Shown here in pieces: positions 15,969 to 22,245 of a DNA stretch of 22,245 nt; position 1 is the stretch's first letter, and each line of letters starts with the position of its first letter. The translations under genes and the position numbers were made by a program. Origin of the DNA: JAOUGY01 sp050329955 (GTDB lineage Bacteria; Actinomycetota; Acidimicrobiia; Spongiisociales; ZC4RG35); contig JBHJOH010000180.1 of the NCBI GenBank assembly GCA_050329955.1, positions 1 through 22,245 on the forward strand, read 5' to 3'. Below the pieces are notes generated by a model that did no database searches, had not been told where the DNA came from, and saw only the letters and a program-made list of their open reading frames with translations.

Positions 15969-16945
15969 TCGGCCTCCAGGTGGTCGAAACGGTCGAGGCC
16001 CAGTTCCGCGATGAGTTCGGCGTTCGCCCGACGGCTCCCGGTGCCAACCGGCATCCCGGTGGCATCGGCCACCCGGTTCATCATCTGGAAGTTGCCGATG
16101 ACCGCCGCCGCCCTCACGAGGGCGGGCTTCCCCAACGCTTTCTCGACGCCGTCACGCCCGGTTTCGGGGTGGCCCGAGAGTGCGGCGTCGACAAAGGCAA
16201 CCAACTCCCGGCCGCCGGCCAGTAACGGGTCGACCCGCGGGTCTGTGACCGACCGCAGGTCCACCGGCTGTTGGAGGTGCTGGGCGCTCCAACTGAGCAT
16301 CCCCACGTGGGCGAGCACTCAATAGAAGCAGGCGTTGTGCGCCGAGGTGCGAGCGGCCACCAGTTCCATCTGTGGCCGGGTCAACGCCTTGTCGATGTCG
16401 GCGTCGCCCATCTCCTCGAACATGAGGTAGAGCGGACCGTGCAGCGCTTCGAGCTCAGCGTTCTCGGCCGGGACCAGCGACAACGCCTGGGTTATGGAGG
16501 CGCCCCCCACCATCGGCACCCAGGCCCTTCCCGGCCTGGCACGCCCGTCGATTCCCCCGGTTGGCGGGCTGTCACCGTGGTCGGGCAACTCCGGTCGGTC
16601 GAGGCCCAGCGATTCGAACAGCGTGTCGATCGCAACGGCCCGCGACACGACGCCGACCAGTTCCACGTAGTGGGCATGGTCGAGTTCGGGGCCGGATACG
16701 AAACGCTCGACGGTGGAACGACGGATCGAGGCGGGCCGGGCGGCCACTGCGACCACAGCCTCGCCGACCTCCGGAGGGAGCGAGCCGTTCGGGTGCTCGC
16801 CGTCCCGGGCCGCGCGGGCGCCGGCGACCATCTCGACGCGTTCACTGCCCGACCACCGCGCACCGGGCGATCCGAGCCGATCCCAGATGGGACGGATCGC
16901 CGCTCCCAGGCCGGGCAGGTCTGCGATGTCATCCCAACCGGTCAT
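15965..16945 (-). CDS. CMD/AhpD-family protein with in-frame TGA at the CxxC cysteine; candidate selenoprotein
   Basis: 326 codons if the TGA at 16321-16319 is read through; it is codon 209. The reading frame continues without shift for 117 more codons to a TGA at 15965. Around it stands MELVAARTSAHNACFY-[TGA]-VLAH. Known AhpD active sites have Glu, then Cys 12 later, Cys 3 later, His 4 later (E118, C130, C133, H137 in the mycobacterial enzyme). Here the spacing is Glu194, Cys206, TGA209, His213, so the TGA replaces the catalytic second Cys. The N-terminal half holds a second CMD-like helical unit (HYVELVGVVSRAVAIDTLFESLGL). Family members reduce peroxides or peroxiredoxins. The ATG at 16945 overlaps the phosphatase stop (ATGA). 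If TGA is a plain stop this is a 208-aa fragment; a nonsense mutation is the alternative. Confidence 0.82.
16282..16302 (-). promoter_or_regulatory. Candidate bacterial SECIS hairpin in the CMD/AhpD gene
   Basis: Reading the mRNA, nucleotides 17-37 after the TGA fold as GGAUGCUC-AGUUG-GAGCGCCC: a 5-bp upper stem (one G-U), an A/C mismatch and two G-C pairs. The apical loop AGUUG starts 25 nt after the TGA and has G as its second base followed by U. Bacterial SECIS elements usually have the loop 16-37 nt after the UGA with a G in the first two loop positions. Hairpins are common in high-GC DNA, so this is supportive only. Confidence 0.5.
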
Positions 16946-17535
16946 GGGGTGGGGTCCATGGTTCGCAGGTGACACGCCTCGTTCCAGTGCCGGATGACCC
17001 GGGCCTCCCGCTCCCAACCCAACGTCGAGATGGTGGCTGTGTCGAGCCCGAGCGCCTGGCCGGCCCCTGCCGGAAGCCCCATCCAGCGGGCGGCGAGAAT
17101 CCTCAGCAGATGCCCGTGGGCAAAAACGGCGACGGTGCCGCCGGCTGCGGCGATGCGAGCGATCACCCGGTCGGCCCGCTCCCCCACCTCGTCGATGGAC
17201 TCGCCATCGTGAATCGGATGGGTCCACACCGACCAGTCGGGGATCTCGGCTCTGATGTCCACCGTCCTGGTCCCCTCGTAGACGCCGTAATCCCATTCCA
17301 GCAGGTCATCGGTCGCCTCGGCGTCGACGCCATGCACTGCGATCTCCATGGTCTCCCATGCTCGGCTCAACGGGCTGGCCAGCACCAGCGGGAACGGTGT
17401 GTCCCCGAGCATGACGCCGAGCGCCGCCGCCTGCCGGCGGCCGAGGTCTGTGAGCGCCACGTTTGTTCTGCCGGTGTGGCGGCCGAGGAGGCTCCATTCG
17501 GTTTGCCCGTGCCGGACGAGTGTGATTTCACCCAT
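16942..17535 (-). CDS. Histidine phosphatase (phosphoglycerate mutase-like)
   Basis: 197 aa from the ATG at 17535. The catalytic RHG motif is in ITLVRHGQTEWSLLGRHTG (His9 becomes phosphorylated), with ASPLSRAWETMEIA (conserved Arg), the acidic LLEWDYGVYEG and the second catalytic His in FAHGHLLRIL. This is the broad-specificity phosphatase branch of the phosphoglycerate mutase family; a substrate is not deducible. An ORF extension to 17574 lacks support. The ribosome binding site is weak, so the mRNA may be leaderless. It leads the operon with the CMD/AhpD and epimerase genes and diverges from the membrane protein at 17718. Confidence 0.92.
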   Translation of the reverse strand: MGEITLVRHGQTEWSLLGRHTGRTNVALTDLGRRQAAALGVMLGDTPFPLVLASPLSRAWETMEIAVHGVDAEATDDLLEWDYGVYEGTRTVDIRAEIPDWSVWTHPIHDGESIDEVGERADRVIARIAAAGGTVAVFAHGHLLRILAARWMGLPAGAGQALGLDTATISTLGWEREARVIRHWNEACHLRTMDPTP

Positions 17536-17608
17536 GTCAGCAATGGTCGTCGGTAGCTGGGCCACGCAGACCACTTTGCCACCCCGCCGTCAGCAGCCCA
17601 GGGCGTTG

Positions 17609-17647
17609 GTCGGAGTGCCGACGCTTGGTGATGGTCGGGCGCCCGAC
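17609..17647. promoter_or_regulatory. Two identical inverted repeats GTCGG-N4-CCGAC, likely operator pair
   Basis: GTCGG-AGTG-CCGAC lies at 17609-17622 and GTCGG-GCGC-CCGAC at 17634-17647 (the latter a perfect 14-bp palindrome). They start 25 bp apart and sit almost exactly midway in the 182-bp gap, about 73 bp from the phosphatase ATG and 70 bp from the membrane-protein ATG. Two copies of one dyad suggest a dimeric regulator controlling both directions. The regulator is unknown. Confidence 0.55.
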
Positions 17648-17717
17648 AGTCATCGATCGACCTCCCCACGGTGAAGGTTGTCGCAACTGGCCGCCGAGAA
17701 ACCGTCAGGAGAACACC

Positions 17718-18074
17718 ATGGCCACCATCATCCCGACTCGAGTACATCCGGATCTCTCCCAGCATCACCGCGCCCCGTCGCGACCACGGTCAGCCGGGAT
17801 CGCGATCGCCAAGGCCTTCGACGGATTGATGGCTATGTCGATGATGGCGCTGGTGGTGGGCGTGGCCATCCACTTCTCGACCGCCGCCGGGCTGACGGCG
17901 GCGACCATCTCTCCGGCCGCCACCGAAACGACCGCCATCACGCTCGACGCGGTCCGTCGCCTGGGGGTCGCCGGATACCTGGTGGCAGTCGCCCTCGGCC
18001 TGGCGACCATCGTCGAGGTGATCCGGTTCCAGACCATTCGACTGCACGAGCTCGCCGGGGTGACGAGACACTGA
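17718..18074 (+). CDS. Small hypothetical membrane protein with two membrane segments
   Basis: 118 aa from the ATG at 17718, with AGGAG 7 nt upstream; longer starts back to 17625 lack a ribosome binding site. After a polar N-terminus (about 40 residues, Pro/Arg/His-rich) come two hydrophobic spans, AMSMMALVVGVAIHFSTAAG and VAGYLVAVALGLATIVEVI, joined by a Thr/Ala-rich loop. No family recognised. It diverges from the phosphatase-CMD-epimerase operon across the paired dyads. Confidence 0.7.
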   Translation: MATIIPTRVHPDLSQHHRAPSRPRSAGIAIAKAFDGLMAMSMMALVVGVAIHFSTAAGLTAATISPAATETTAITLDAVRRLGVAGYLVAVALGLATIVEVIRFQTIRLHELAGVTRH

Positions 18075-18080
18075 ATCCCG

Positions 18081-18113
18081 GCAGGCGGTTCCCTCTCTCT
18101 CCTTCCCGCCTGC
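18081..18113 (+). terminator. Hairpin with pyrimidine-only long loop after membrane-protein gene
   Basis: GCAGGCGG (18081-18088) and CCGCCTGC (18106-18113) form an 8-bp stem around a 17-nt loop made only of C and T, 7 nt after the stop codon. It may act with the next hairpin in transcription termination. Confidence 0.45.
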
Positions 18114-18136
18114 TGCGGTTCTCGTCACCCCGACCA

Positions 18137-18164
18137 GAGGGGAGGCACTCCGGTGCCTCCCCTC
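18137..18164 (+). terminator. Strong 12-bp hairpin with TCCG loop
   Basis: A perfect 12-bp inverted repeat (18137-18148, 18153-18164) with a 4-nt loop lies between the membrane-protein gene and the GNAT gene. No T-run follows, as is usual for terminators in high-GC actinomycetes. Confidence 0.7.
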
Positions 18165-18203
18165 ACACGCGTCCGGGGGGCACCCGGTGACCGAGCACAG
18201 CTC

Positions 18204-18209
18204 TAGGCT
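18204..18209 (+). promoter_or_regulatory. Possible -10 box for a leaderless GNAT transcript
   Basis: TAGGCT fits the TANNNT -10 pattern and ends 7 nt before the ATG at 18217, while no Shine-Dalgarno is visible there. This fits leaderless transcription, common in actinomycetes. No -35 element is clear. Confidence 0.3.
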
Positions 18210-18216
18210 TTCGCCC

Positions 18217-18726
18217 ATGATCCGAATGCATCCGATGTCGCATCGCGACGAGCCAAACGTCCTCCGCCTGCTGAACGAGTACCGGGAAGCAGTCGAGGCC
18301 GTCGCCTCTCAGGACGAGATCTGCGCCTGATTCGACGACGACAGCTCGGAGCTGGTCCAGCTCCGCTCGTTCTATGCCCCGCCCGGGACCGTGCTCCTCG
18401 CCGTCGACGACGACGATGAGGCGACCCGCGGCATGGTCGGTCTGCGGGCGATCGACGACGCCACTGGTGAGCTGCGTCGCCTCTACGTCCTCCCGTCGCA
18501 CCGCTCGTCGGGGTTGGGACGCCGACTGATCGACCGGCTCATCGGAGATGCCGCCGGTGCAGGGATCAGACGAATCGTCCTCTCGACACTCCCCAGCATG
18601 CACCACGCTCTCGGGCTGTACCGGTCGATGGGCTTCACCGAGATCGCCCCCTACGTGGCCGAGCCCACGGCCGGAGTGATCTATCTGGCGCTCGACGTCG
18701 GAACGGAGCCGCCCCGCAACGGATGA
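18217..18726 (+). CDS. GNAT acetyltransferase with in-frame TGA; candidate selenoprotein
   Basis: 169 codons if the TGA at 18328-18330 (codon 38) is read. Before it: MIRMHPMSHRDEPNVLRLLNEY-type N-terminal GNAT helix, ending EICA; after it: FDDDSSELVQLRSFYAPPG, then the beta strands and acetyl-CoA motif ELRRLYVLPSHRSSGLGRRL and STLPSMHHALGLYRSMGF. The frame is unbroken and both sides are needed for a whole GNAT fold. Counting back from YAPP, the TGA falls where related acetyltransferases, as I recall them, often have Cys in an LCFQ-type segment. If TGA is stop, only a 5'-truncated 111-aa product starting at 18391 remains. The next gene is a broken transporter, so decay is a real alternative. 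The acetylated substrate is unknown. Confidence 0.7.
18347..18365 (+). promoter_or_regulatory. Candidate bacterial SECIS hairpin in the GNAT gene
   Basis: CGGAGCTG (18347-18354) and CAGCTCCG (18358-18365) form a perfect 8-bp stem with loop GTC, starting 25 nt after the TGA; if the last pair opens the loop is GGTCC. G comes first and T second in the loop, fitting the bacterial pattern. A competing 5-bp hairpin, CAGCT-CGG-AGCTG, starts at 18342. Confidence 0.5.
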
Positions 18727-18740
18727 ACTGACTCGGGGAG

Positions 18741-19544
18741 GTGTCGGCTCAGAAGACGATCACCCTGTCGGCTCCGAGTGTCCAGTCGGCGAGCGCTCGA
18801 GGGCGGATCGGGCGGCGCCCTCGATCAGCATCTCTCGGCCTGGCGTTCGCCGGTCTCGGACTGGGCCTGTCGACCCTGGCAGTCCGCGAAACCACCCACC
18901 ACGTCGCCTTCGAAGCAGCCAACCATGCGTCGCCCACCTCCACCGTGGGCACCGGACGCGTGTTCCTGGAGACGAGCTTCCGCAACCGGTCACTGTCGTC
19001 CATCAGCCAGGCCGGCTTGGTGAACAACCTGAACGACGGAATGGCGTGGGGCCTCCTGCCCATCGTCTACGCATCGGCCGGACTGTCGGTGTCGCGCATC
19101 GGGCTGCTCGCCGCCGCCTACCCGGCCGTCTGGGGACCGGGGCAGCTCGTCACCGGTCCGCTATCGGACCGGATCGGTCGCAAGCACCTGATCACCGGGG
19201 GCATGTGGACCCAGGCCGCCGCCATCGGTGTCATCGCCGCCACCACCGGCTTCGGATGGTGGCTCGGTGCCGCCGTGCTGCTCGGCGTCGGAACCGCCAT
19301 GGTCTATCCGACACTTCTCGCCGCCATCGGCGATGTCGCTCACCCCTCCTGGCGAGCCTCCGCAGTGGGTGTGTACCGGCTGTGGCGGGACGCCGGATTC
19401 GCCGTCGGAGCCCTCCTGACCGGCATCGTCGCCGACCTCGCCGGGGCTCCCAGCGCCATCTGGACCGTCTCTGCTCTCACCTTCGCTTCGGGTGTTGTCA
19501 TCGCCGTCCGCATGGAGGAGACACTCCGAGGTCCCGGGCGATGA
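18741..19544 (+). pseudogene. MFS transporter fragment lacking the N-terminal half
   Basis: 267 codons. It starts abruptly in what looks like the sixth membrane segment (ASLGLAFAGLGLGLSTLAV, followed by the VRETTHH segment found mid-protein in full-length relatives). Six more segments follow, including the MFS loop motif GPLSDRIGRK after segment 8, to a normal C-terminus. Full-length relatives have 12 segments and about 400-450 aa; segments 1-5 are missing. Upstream is the end of the GNAT gene in another frame, with a TGA in this frame at 18729, so the missing half is not nearby. The GTG at 18741 abuts GGGGAG too closely for normal initiation. Probably a remnant after deletion; a functional half-transporter is less likely. 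Confidence 0.75.
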
Positions 19545-19789
19545 GACGTCCGCCGCGATCGAACCGAGGTCGTTGGGCCGTCGCAGTATCCACCGCCGGG
19601 TAGACGACCGCCGGAAGAAGCCGGCGCCTCGACCTGCTGGTTCGAGCGGCGGGGCAGCACTCCCGCCCGCCTGGCACCTGAGGACGACTCCGGCGCCGAC
19701 TGACTCTCCGTGAGCCCCTTCCGATGGCGGGCATACTCTCGGCAACGCTGGGGTTCCCTTGTCCCGAGAGCCCCCGGAAGGACGCCGCA

Positions 19790-21397
19790 TTGACCCCCAT
19801 CCCGATCGTTCAGTGGCTGGATTTGCCCGACCGGCGGCCACATGGTGTGTTGATCCTGGGCGTCGACCTCGTGGTCGTGCGTTGGGGCGACGACCATTCG
19901 GTTCTCTACGGCCGCTGCCTGCACCGCGGGGCGCTGATGGCCGACGGGAAGGTGGTCGGCGACGACCTGATCTGCGGGCTGCACGGGTGGGACTACCGCT
20001 TCGACACCGGGGTGTCGAGTTACAACCCGGCCGAACGCCTACATCGCTTCACCTCATGGGTCGAAGACGACACCGTCCATGTCGACGGCGACGAGATCTC
20101 CGCATGGCTGATCGACAACCCCCAGCCGTATGACCGGACCGCCTACCAAGGCGCCTTCCAGGACGTCCACGGCGCTCCCGAGGAGCCGCACGTCGGGCTG
20201 ATCCGCCGGTTGGCGAACGACGGGCTCACCAAAACCGGCCACCACGGCCCGGTGGCGCCGATGGGAGTGCCCCGCGACCGGCTGCCGAGCTGGGACGACA
20301 TCCAGTTCGTCACCGCCCAGCTCGCCCGGCGCCCGCTGCTCGACGAAGCCGAGGTGGACACGTCGGTGGTGATCGGTGCCGACGCCACCAAACCCCTCCG
20401 GCTCGAGATCCCGATCTTCGTCTCGGACATGAGCTTCGGCGCTCTGTCGGAGGAAGCCAAGGTCGCACTCGCCCGGGGCGCGGAACTGGCGGGGACCGCC
20501 ATCTGCTCGGGTGAGGGCGGCATGCTCCCCGATGAGAAGGCCGAGTCGTCCCGCTATCTCTACGAACTCGCCTCGGGACGTTTCGGCTGGAGCCTCGAAA
20601 AGGTCGCCGATGTCCAGGGATTCCACTTCAAGTTCGGTCAGGGAGCCAAGACCGGTACCGGTGGGCACCTTCCCGGCGACAAGGTGGTGGGCAAGATCGC
20701 CCAGGTGCGGGGACTGGCCGAGGGGACCGCCGCCGTGTCCCCTGCCACCTTCACCGACCTCGTCGAACTCGACGACTACCGGCGGCTCGCCGAGACGGTG
20801 CGGGAGGCGAGCGGCGGCGTGCCGATCGGAGCAAAGCTCTCGGCCCAGCACGTCGAGGCCGACATCGACGCCGCCGTGGCCATCGGCGTCGACTACATCA
20901 TTCTCGACGGCCGCGGGGGTGGCACCGGTGCCGCCCCGGTGCTGTTCCGGGACAACATCTCGGTCCCCACCATTCCCGCCCTGGCCCGGGCCCGACGCCA
21001 TCTCGATCGGGTGTCGCCCACCACGACGCTCGTGATCACCGGGGGCCTGCGCACCCCCTGGGACTTCGCCAAGGCGATGGCGCTGGGCGCCGACGCCGTC
21101 GCGGTCTCCAACGCCGCCCTCCAGGCGATCGGATGCATCGGGATGCGAGCCTGCAATTCGAACAACTGCCCGGTGGGCATCGCCACCCAGCAGCCGCATC
21201 TTCGGGCCCGGCTCCCCGTCGACGACGCCGCCCGTCGTCTCGCCACCTTCCTCGACGCCTCCACCGAGTTGATGACGGTGCTGGCCCGTGCCTGCGGGCA
21301 CGACAGACTCGACCAGTTCGGCATCGACGACCTGACCACCTTCGACCGGGACATGCATCACCTCACCGGCATCGCATACGGTGGCGTGAACGCCTGA
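19790..21397 (+). CDS. Rieske [2Fe-2S] domain fused to glutamate-synthase-like FMN domain
   Basis: 535 aa from the TTG at 19790, chosen because GGAAGGA lies 7 nt upstream; an ATG at 19724 would add an unstructured leader. The N-terminal Rieske domain has C-x-H at Cys43/His45 and C-x2-H at Cys62/His65. From about residue 120 the sequence matches the central and FMN-binding region of glutamate synthase large subunit: MSFGALSEEAKVALARGA, SGEGGMLPDEK, KFGQGAKTGTGGHLPGDKV, LDGRGGGTGAAP and the [3Fe-4S] motif at Cys449, Cys455 and Cys460. The amidotransferase and C-terminal GltB domains are absent. Such stand-alone FMN domains form oxidoreductases of mostly unknown substrate. The Rieske centre probably passes electrons to or from the FMN/[3Fe-4S] unit. 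It is followed 24 nt later by another Rieske fusion. Confidence 0.9.
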   Translation: MTPIPIVQWLDLPDRRPHGVLILGVDLVVVRWGDDHSVLYGRCLHRGALMADGKVVGDDLICGLHGWDYRFDTGVSSYNPAERLHRFTSWVEDDTVHVDGDEISAWLIDNPQPYDRTAYQGAFQDVHGAPEEPHVGLIRRLANDGLTKTGHHGPVAPMGVPRDRLPSWDDIQFVTAQLARRPLLDEAEVDTSVVIGADATKPLRLEIPIFVSDMSFGALSEEAKVALARGAELAGTAICSGEGGMLPDEKAESSRYLYELASGRFGWSLEKVADVQGFHFKFGQGAKTGTGGHLPGDKVVGKIAQVRGLAEGTAAVSPATFTDLVELDDYRRLAETVREASGGVPIGAKLSAQHVEADIDAAVAIGVDYIILDGRGGGTGAAPVLFRDNISVPTIPALARARRHLDRVSPTTTLVITGGLRTPWDFAKAMALGADAVAVSNAALQAIGCIGMRACNSNNCPVGIATQQPHLRARLPVDDAARRLATFLDASTELMTVLARACGHDRLDQFGIDDLTTFDRDMHHLTGIAYGGVNA

Positions 21398-21421
21398 CCT
21401 TCCACCGACAGAGGAGATCCG

Positions 21422-22245
21422 ATGGCGACCGACGCCGCACCTTCGACCGAATCCCCCGAGCTCCCAGATGGCGCGGGATGGTCGTGGCATCACCTCATCG
21501 ACACCGACGAGATCCCCGAAGGTCGGGTGACCACCGTCACGGTGGGACATCGCAGCCTGGCGGTGTCCAACTCCGAGGGGTGCATCGGGGCGCTCGACAA
21601 CCGCTGCCCCCATCAGGGCGGACCACTTGGTGAAGGCTCGATCGAGAAGGGGTGGCTGCGCTGCCCCTGGCACGGATACGACTACTCGCCGTGCAACGGT
21701 GCTCCCCCGCCGGGATTCGACGACGCCCCCGCCGCCTATCCCACCGAGGTCCGCCACGACGGCGTGTACGTGGCGTTGCCGGACGAGACCCCGGCGGACC
21801 GCACCGTGTCCGACGTCCTGGTCGAGACCATGACCGCATGGGGTGTCCATCATGTATTCGGGATGGTGGGTCACTCCAATCTGGGTTTCGCCGACGCCAT
21901 GCGTCGCTCCGAGGCCCGGGGCGAGCTCACCTACGTCGGCGTCCGTCATGAGGGTGCCGCCGCCTTCGCTGCGTCCGCCTACGGCAAGCTCACCGGACGG
22001 CCGGCTGCCTGCTTCGGTATCGCCGGTCCCGGGTCCACCAACCTGTTGACCGGGCTCTACGACGCCAAGGTCGACAGCGCACCCGTCCTGGCGATCTCCG
22101 GCCAGGTTCCGTCGAAGGTGAAGGGGCGGGGCGCGTTCCAGGACCTGGACCTCGAATCGGTGTTCTCGGATGTGGCCGCCACCTCCGAGACCGTGCTCCC
22201 CGACTCGAGCCATGCCGAGCTGATGTCGCTGGCCTGCAAGCGGGC
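21422..22245 (+). CDS. Rieske domain fused to thiamine-diphosphate enzyme (partial)
   Basis: At least 274 aa; the gene runs off the window end. AGGAG precedes the ATG at 21422. Residues 20-120 form a Rieske ferredoxin domain, with CPH (Cys62, His64) and CPWHG (Cys81, His84) ligands. From about residue 125 comes the N-terminal pyrimidine-binding domain of acetolactate synthase/pyruvate oxidase-type enzymes: DVLVETMTAWGVHHVFGMVG, VRHEGAAAFAASAYGKLTG with the catalytic Glu177, and GIAGPGSTNLLTGLYDAKVD. Related enzymes decarboxylate 2-oxo acids; a Rieske centre suggests the electrons leave one at a time to an acceptor, as in pyruvate:quinone oxidoreductase or ferredoxin-linked enzymes (inference). 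It is most likely co-transcribed with the upstream Rieske-FMN gene. Confidence 0.9.
   Translation, partial: MATDAAPSTESPELPDGAGWSWHHLIDTDEIPEGRVTTVTVGHRSLAVSNSEGCIGALDNRCPHQGGPLGEGSIEKGWLRCPWHGYDYSPCNGAPPPGFDDAPAAYPTEVRHDGVYVALPDETPADRTVSDVLVETMTAWGVHHVFGMVGHSNLGFADAMRRSEARGELTYVGVRHEGAAAFAASAYGKLTGRPAACFGIAGPGSTNLLTGLYDAKVDSAPVLAISGQVPSKVKGRGAFQDLDLESVFSDVAATSETVLPDSSHAELMSLACKR

Noticed and set aside
15965..16318. A separate gene starting at the GTG right after the TGA
   Set aside because: It lacks a ribosome binding site, starts inside the AhpD catalytic motif, and continues the upstream frame exactly. Read-through of the TGA explains both parts better.
16299..16320. A hairpin beginning inside the TGA codon of the CMD gene
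   Set aside because: It needs two bulges and two G-U pairs, and its loop starts only about 11 nt after the TGA, too close for the usual bacterial SECIS geometry. The hairpin at 16282-16302 fits better.
18328..18330. Genome-wide reassignment of TGA to an amino acid
   Set aside because: Many complete genes here end in TGA at family-typical lengths, including fliD, fliS, the HAD gene and the reductase, so TGA is a normal stop.
19724..19789. ATG at 19724 as the start of the Rieske-FMN gene
   Set aside because: The extra 22 residues are unlike a Rieske N-terminus and there is no ribosome binding site there, whereas TTG 19790 has GGAAGGA at good spacing.
20054..22213. Long minus-strand open frame opposite the Rieske fusion genes
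   Set aside because: It is antisense to two well-supported genes and its translation has no recognisable domain; long antisense frames are usual in high-GC DNA. The same holds for 6750-8573 and 12995-14746.

Overview
This is high-GC DNA with strong third-position G/C bias, GTG and TTG starts beside ATG, and many ATGA/GTGA stop-start overlaps. With a flagellin-fliD-fliS block, a TlpA-like thioredoxin, F420-free redox genes and Rieske fusions, it suggests a flagellated actinomycete-like bacterium, perhaps of the Acidimicrobiia. That placement is inference; there is no rRNA or tRNA here to fix it.

Region 1 (about 1-8550) is a surface-glycan cluster: a GT2 glycosyltransferase with TPR-like repeats, a WavE-like protein on the minus strand, a GT-A-like protein with a helical-repeat tail, then a tightly coupled plus-strand operon (GDPD-like phosphodiesterase, HAD phosphatase, nucleotidyltransferase, cupin, second nucleotidyltransferase, methyltransferase). 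It runs straight into region 2, so it most likely builds and attaches a glycan to flagellin.

Region 2 (8648-12147) is the filament block: flagellin, filament cap fliD, chaperone fliS and a small FliT-like gene. The flagellin ribosome binding site lies in the loop of a perfect hairpin that closely resembles a CsrA target.

Region 3 (12250-18726) is redox-rich: TlpA-like thioredoxin, a small membrane protein, a flavoprotein disulfide reductase coupled to an AhpC-like protein, and on the opposite strand an operon of histidine phosphatase, CMD/AhpD-family protein and NAD(P)H-hydrate epimerase. The CMD/AhpD gene carries an in-frame TGA exactly where the second Cys of the catalytic CxxC should be, with the E-x11-C-x2-[TGA]-x3-H spacing of AhpD kept and a hairpin loop starting 25 nt downstream. 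A GNAT gene 1.3 kb away also has an in-frame TGA with an 8-bp hairpin whose loop starts 25 nt downstream. Both are best read as selenoprotein candidates; neither appears as one gene if TGA is always taken as stop. A pair of identical inverted repeats (GTCGG-N4-CCGAC) sits midway between the divergent phosphatase and membrane-protein genes.

Region 4 (18741-22245) holds an MFS transporter lacking its N-terminal half, followed by two adjacent Rieske fusion genes: Rieske plus glutamate-synthase-like FMN domain, and Rieske plus thiamine-diphosphate enzyme (cut by the window end). No stretch over 300 bases lacks a gene. No tRNA, rRNA, CRISPR array or insertion sequence was seen.
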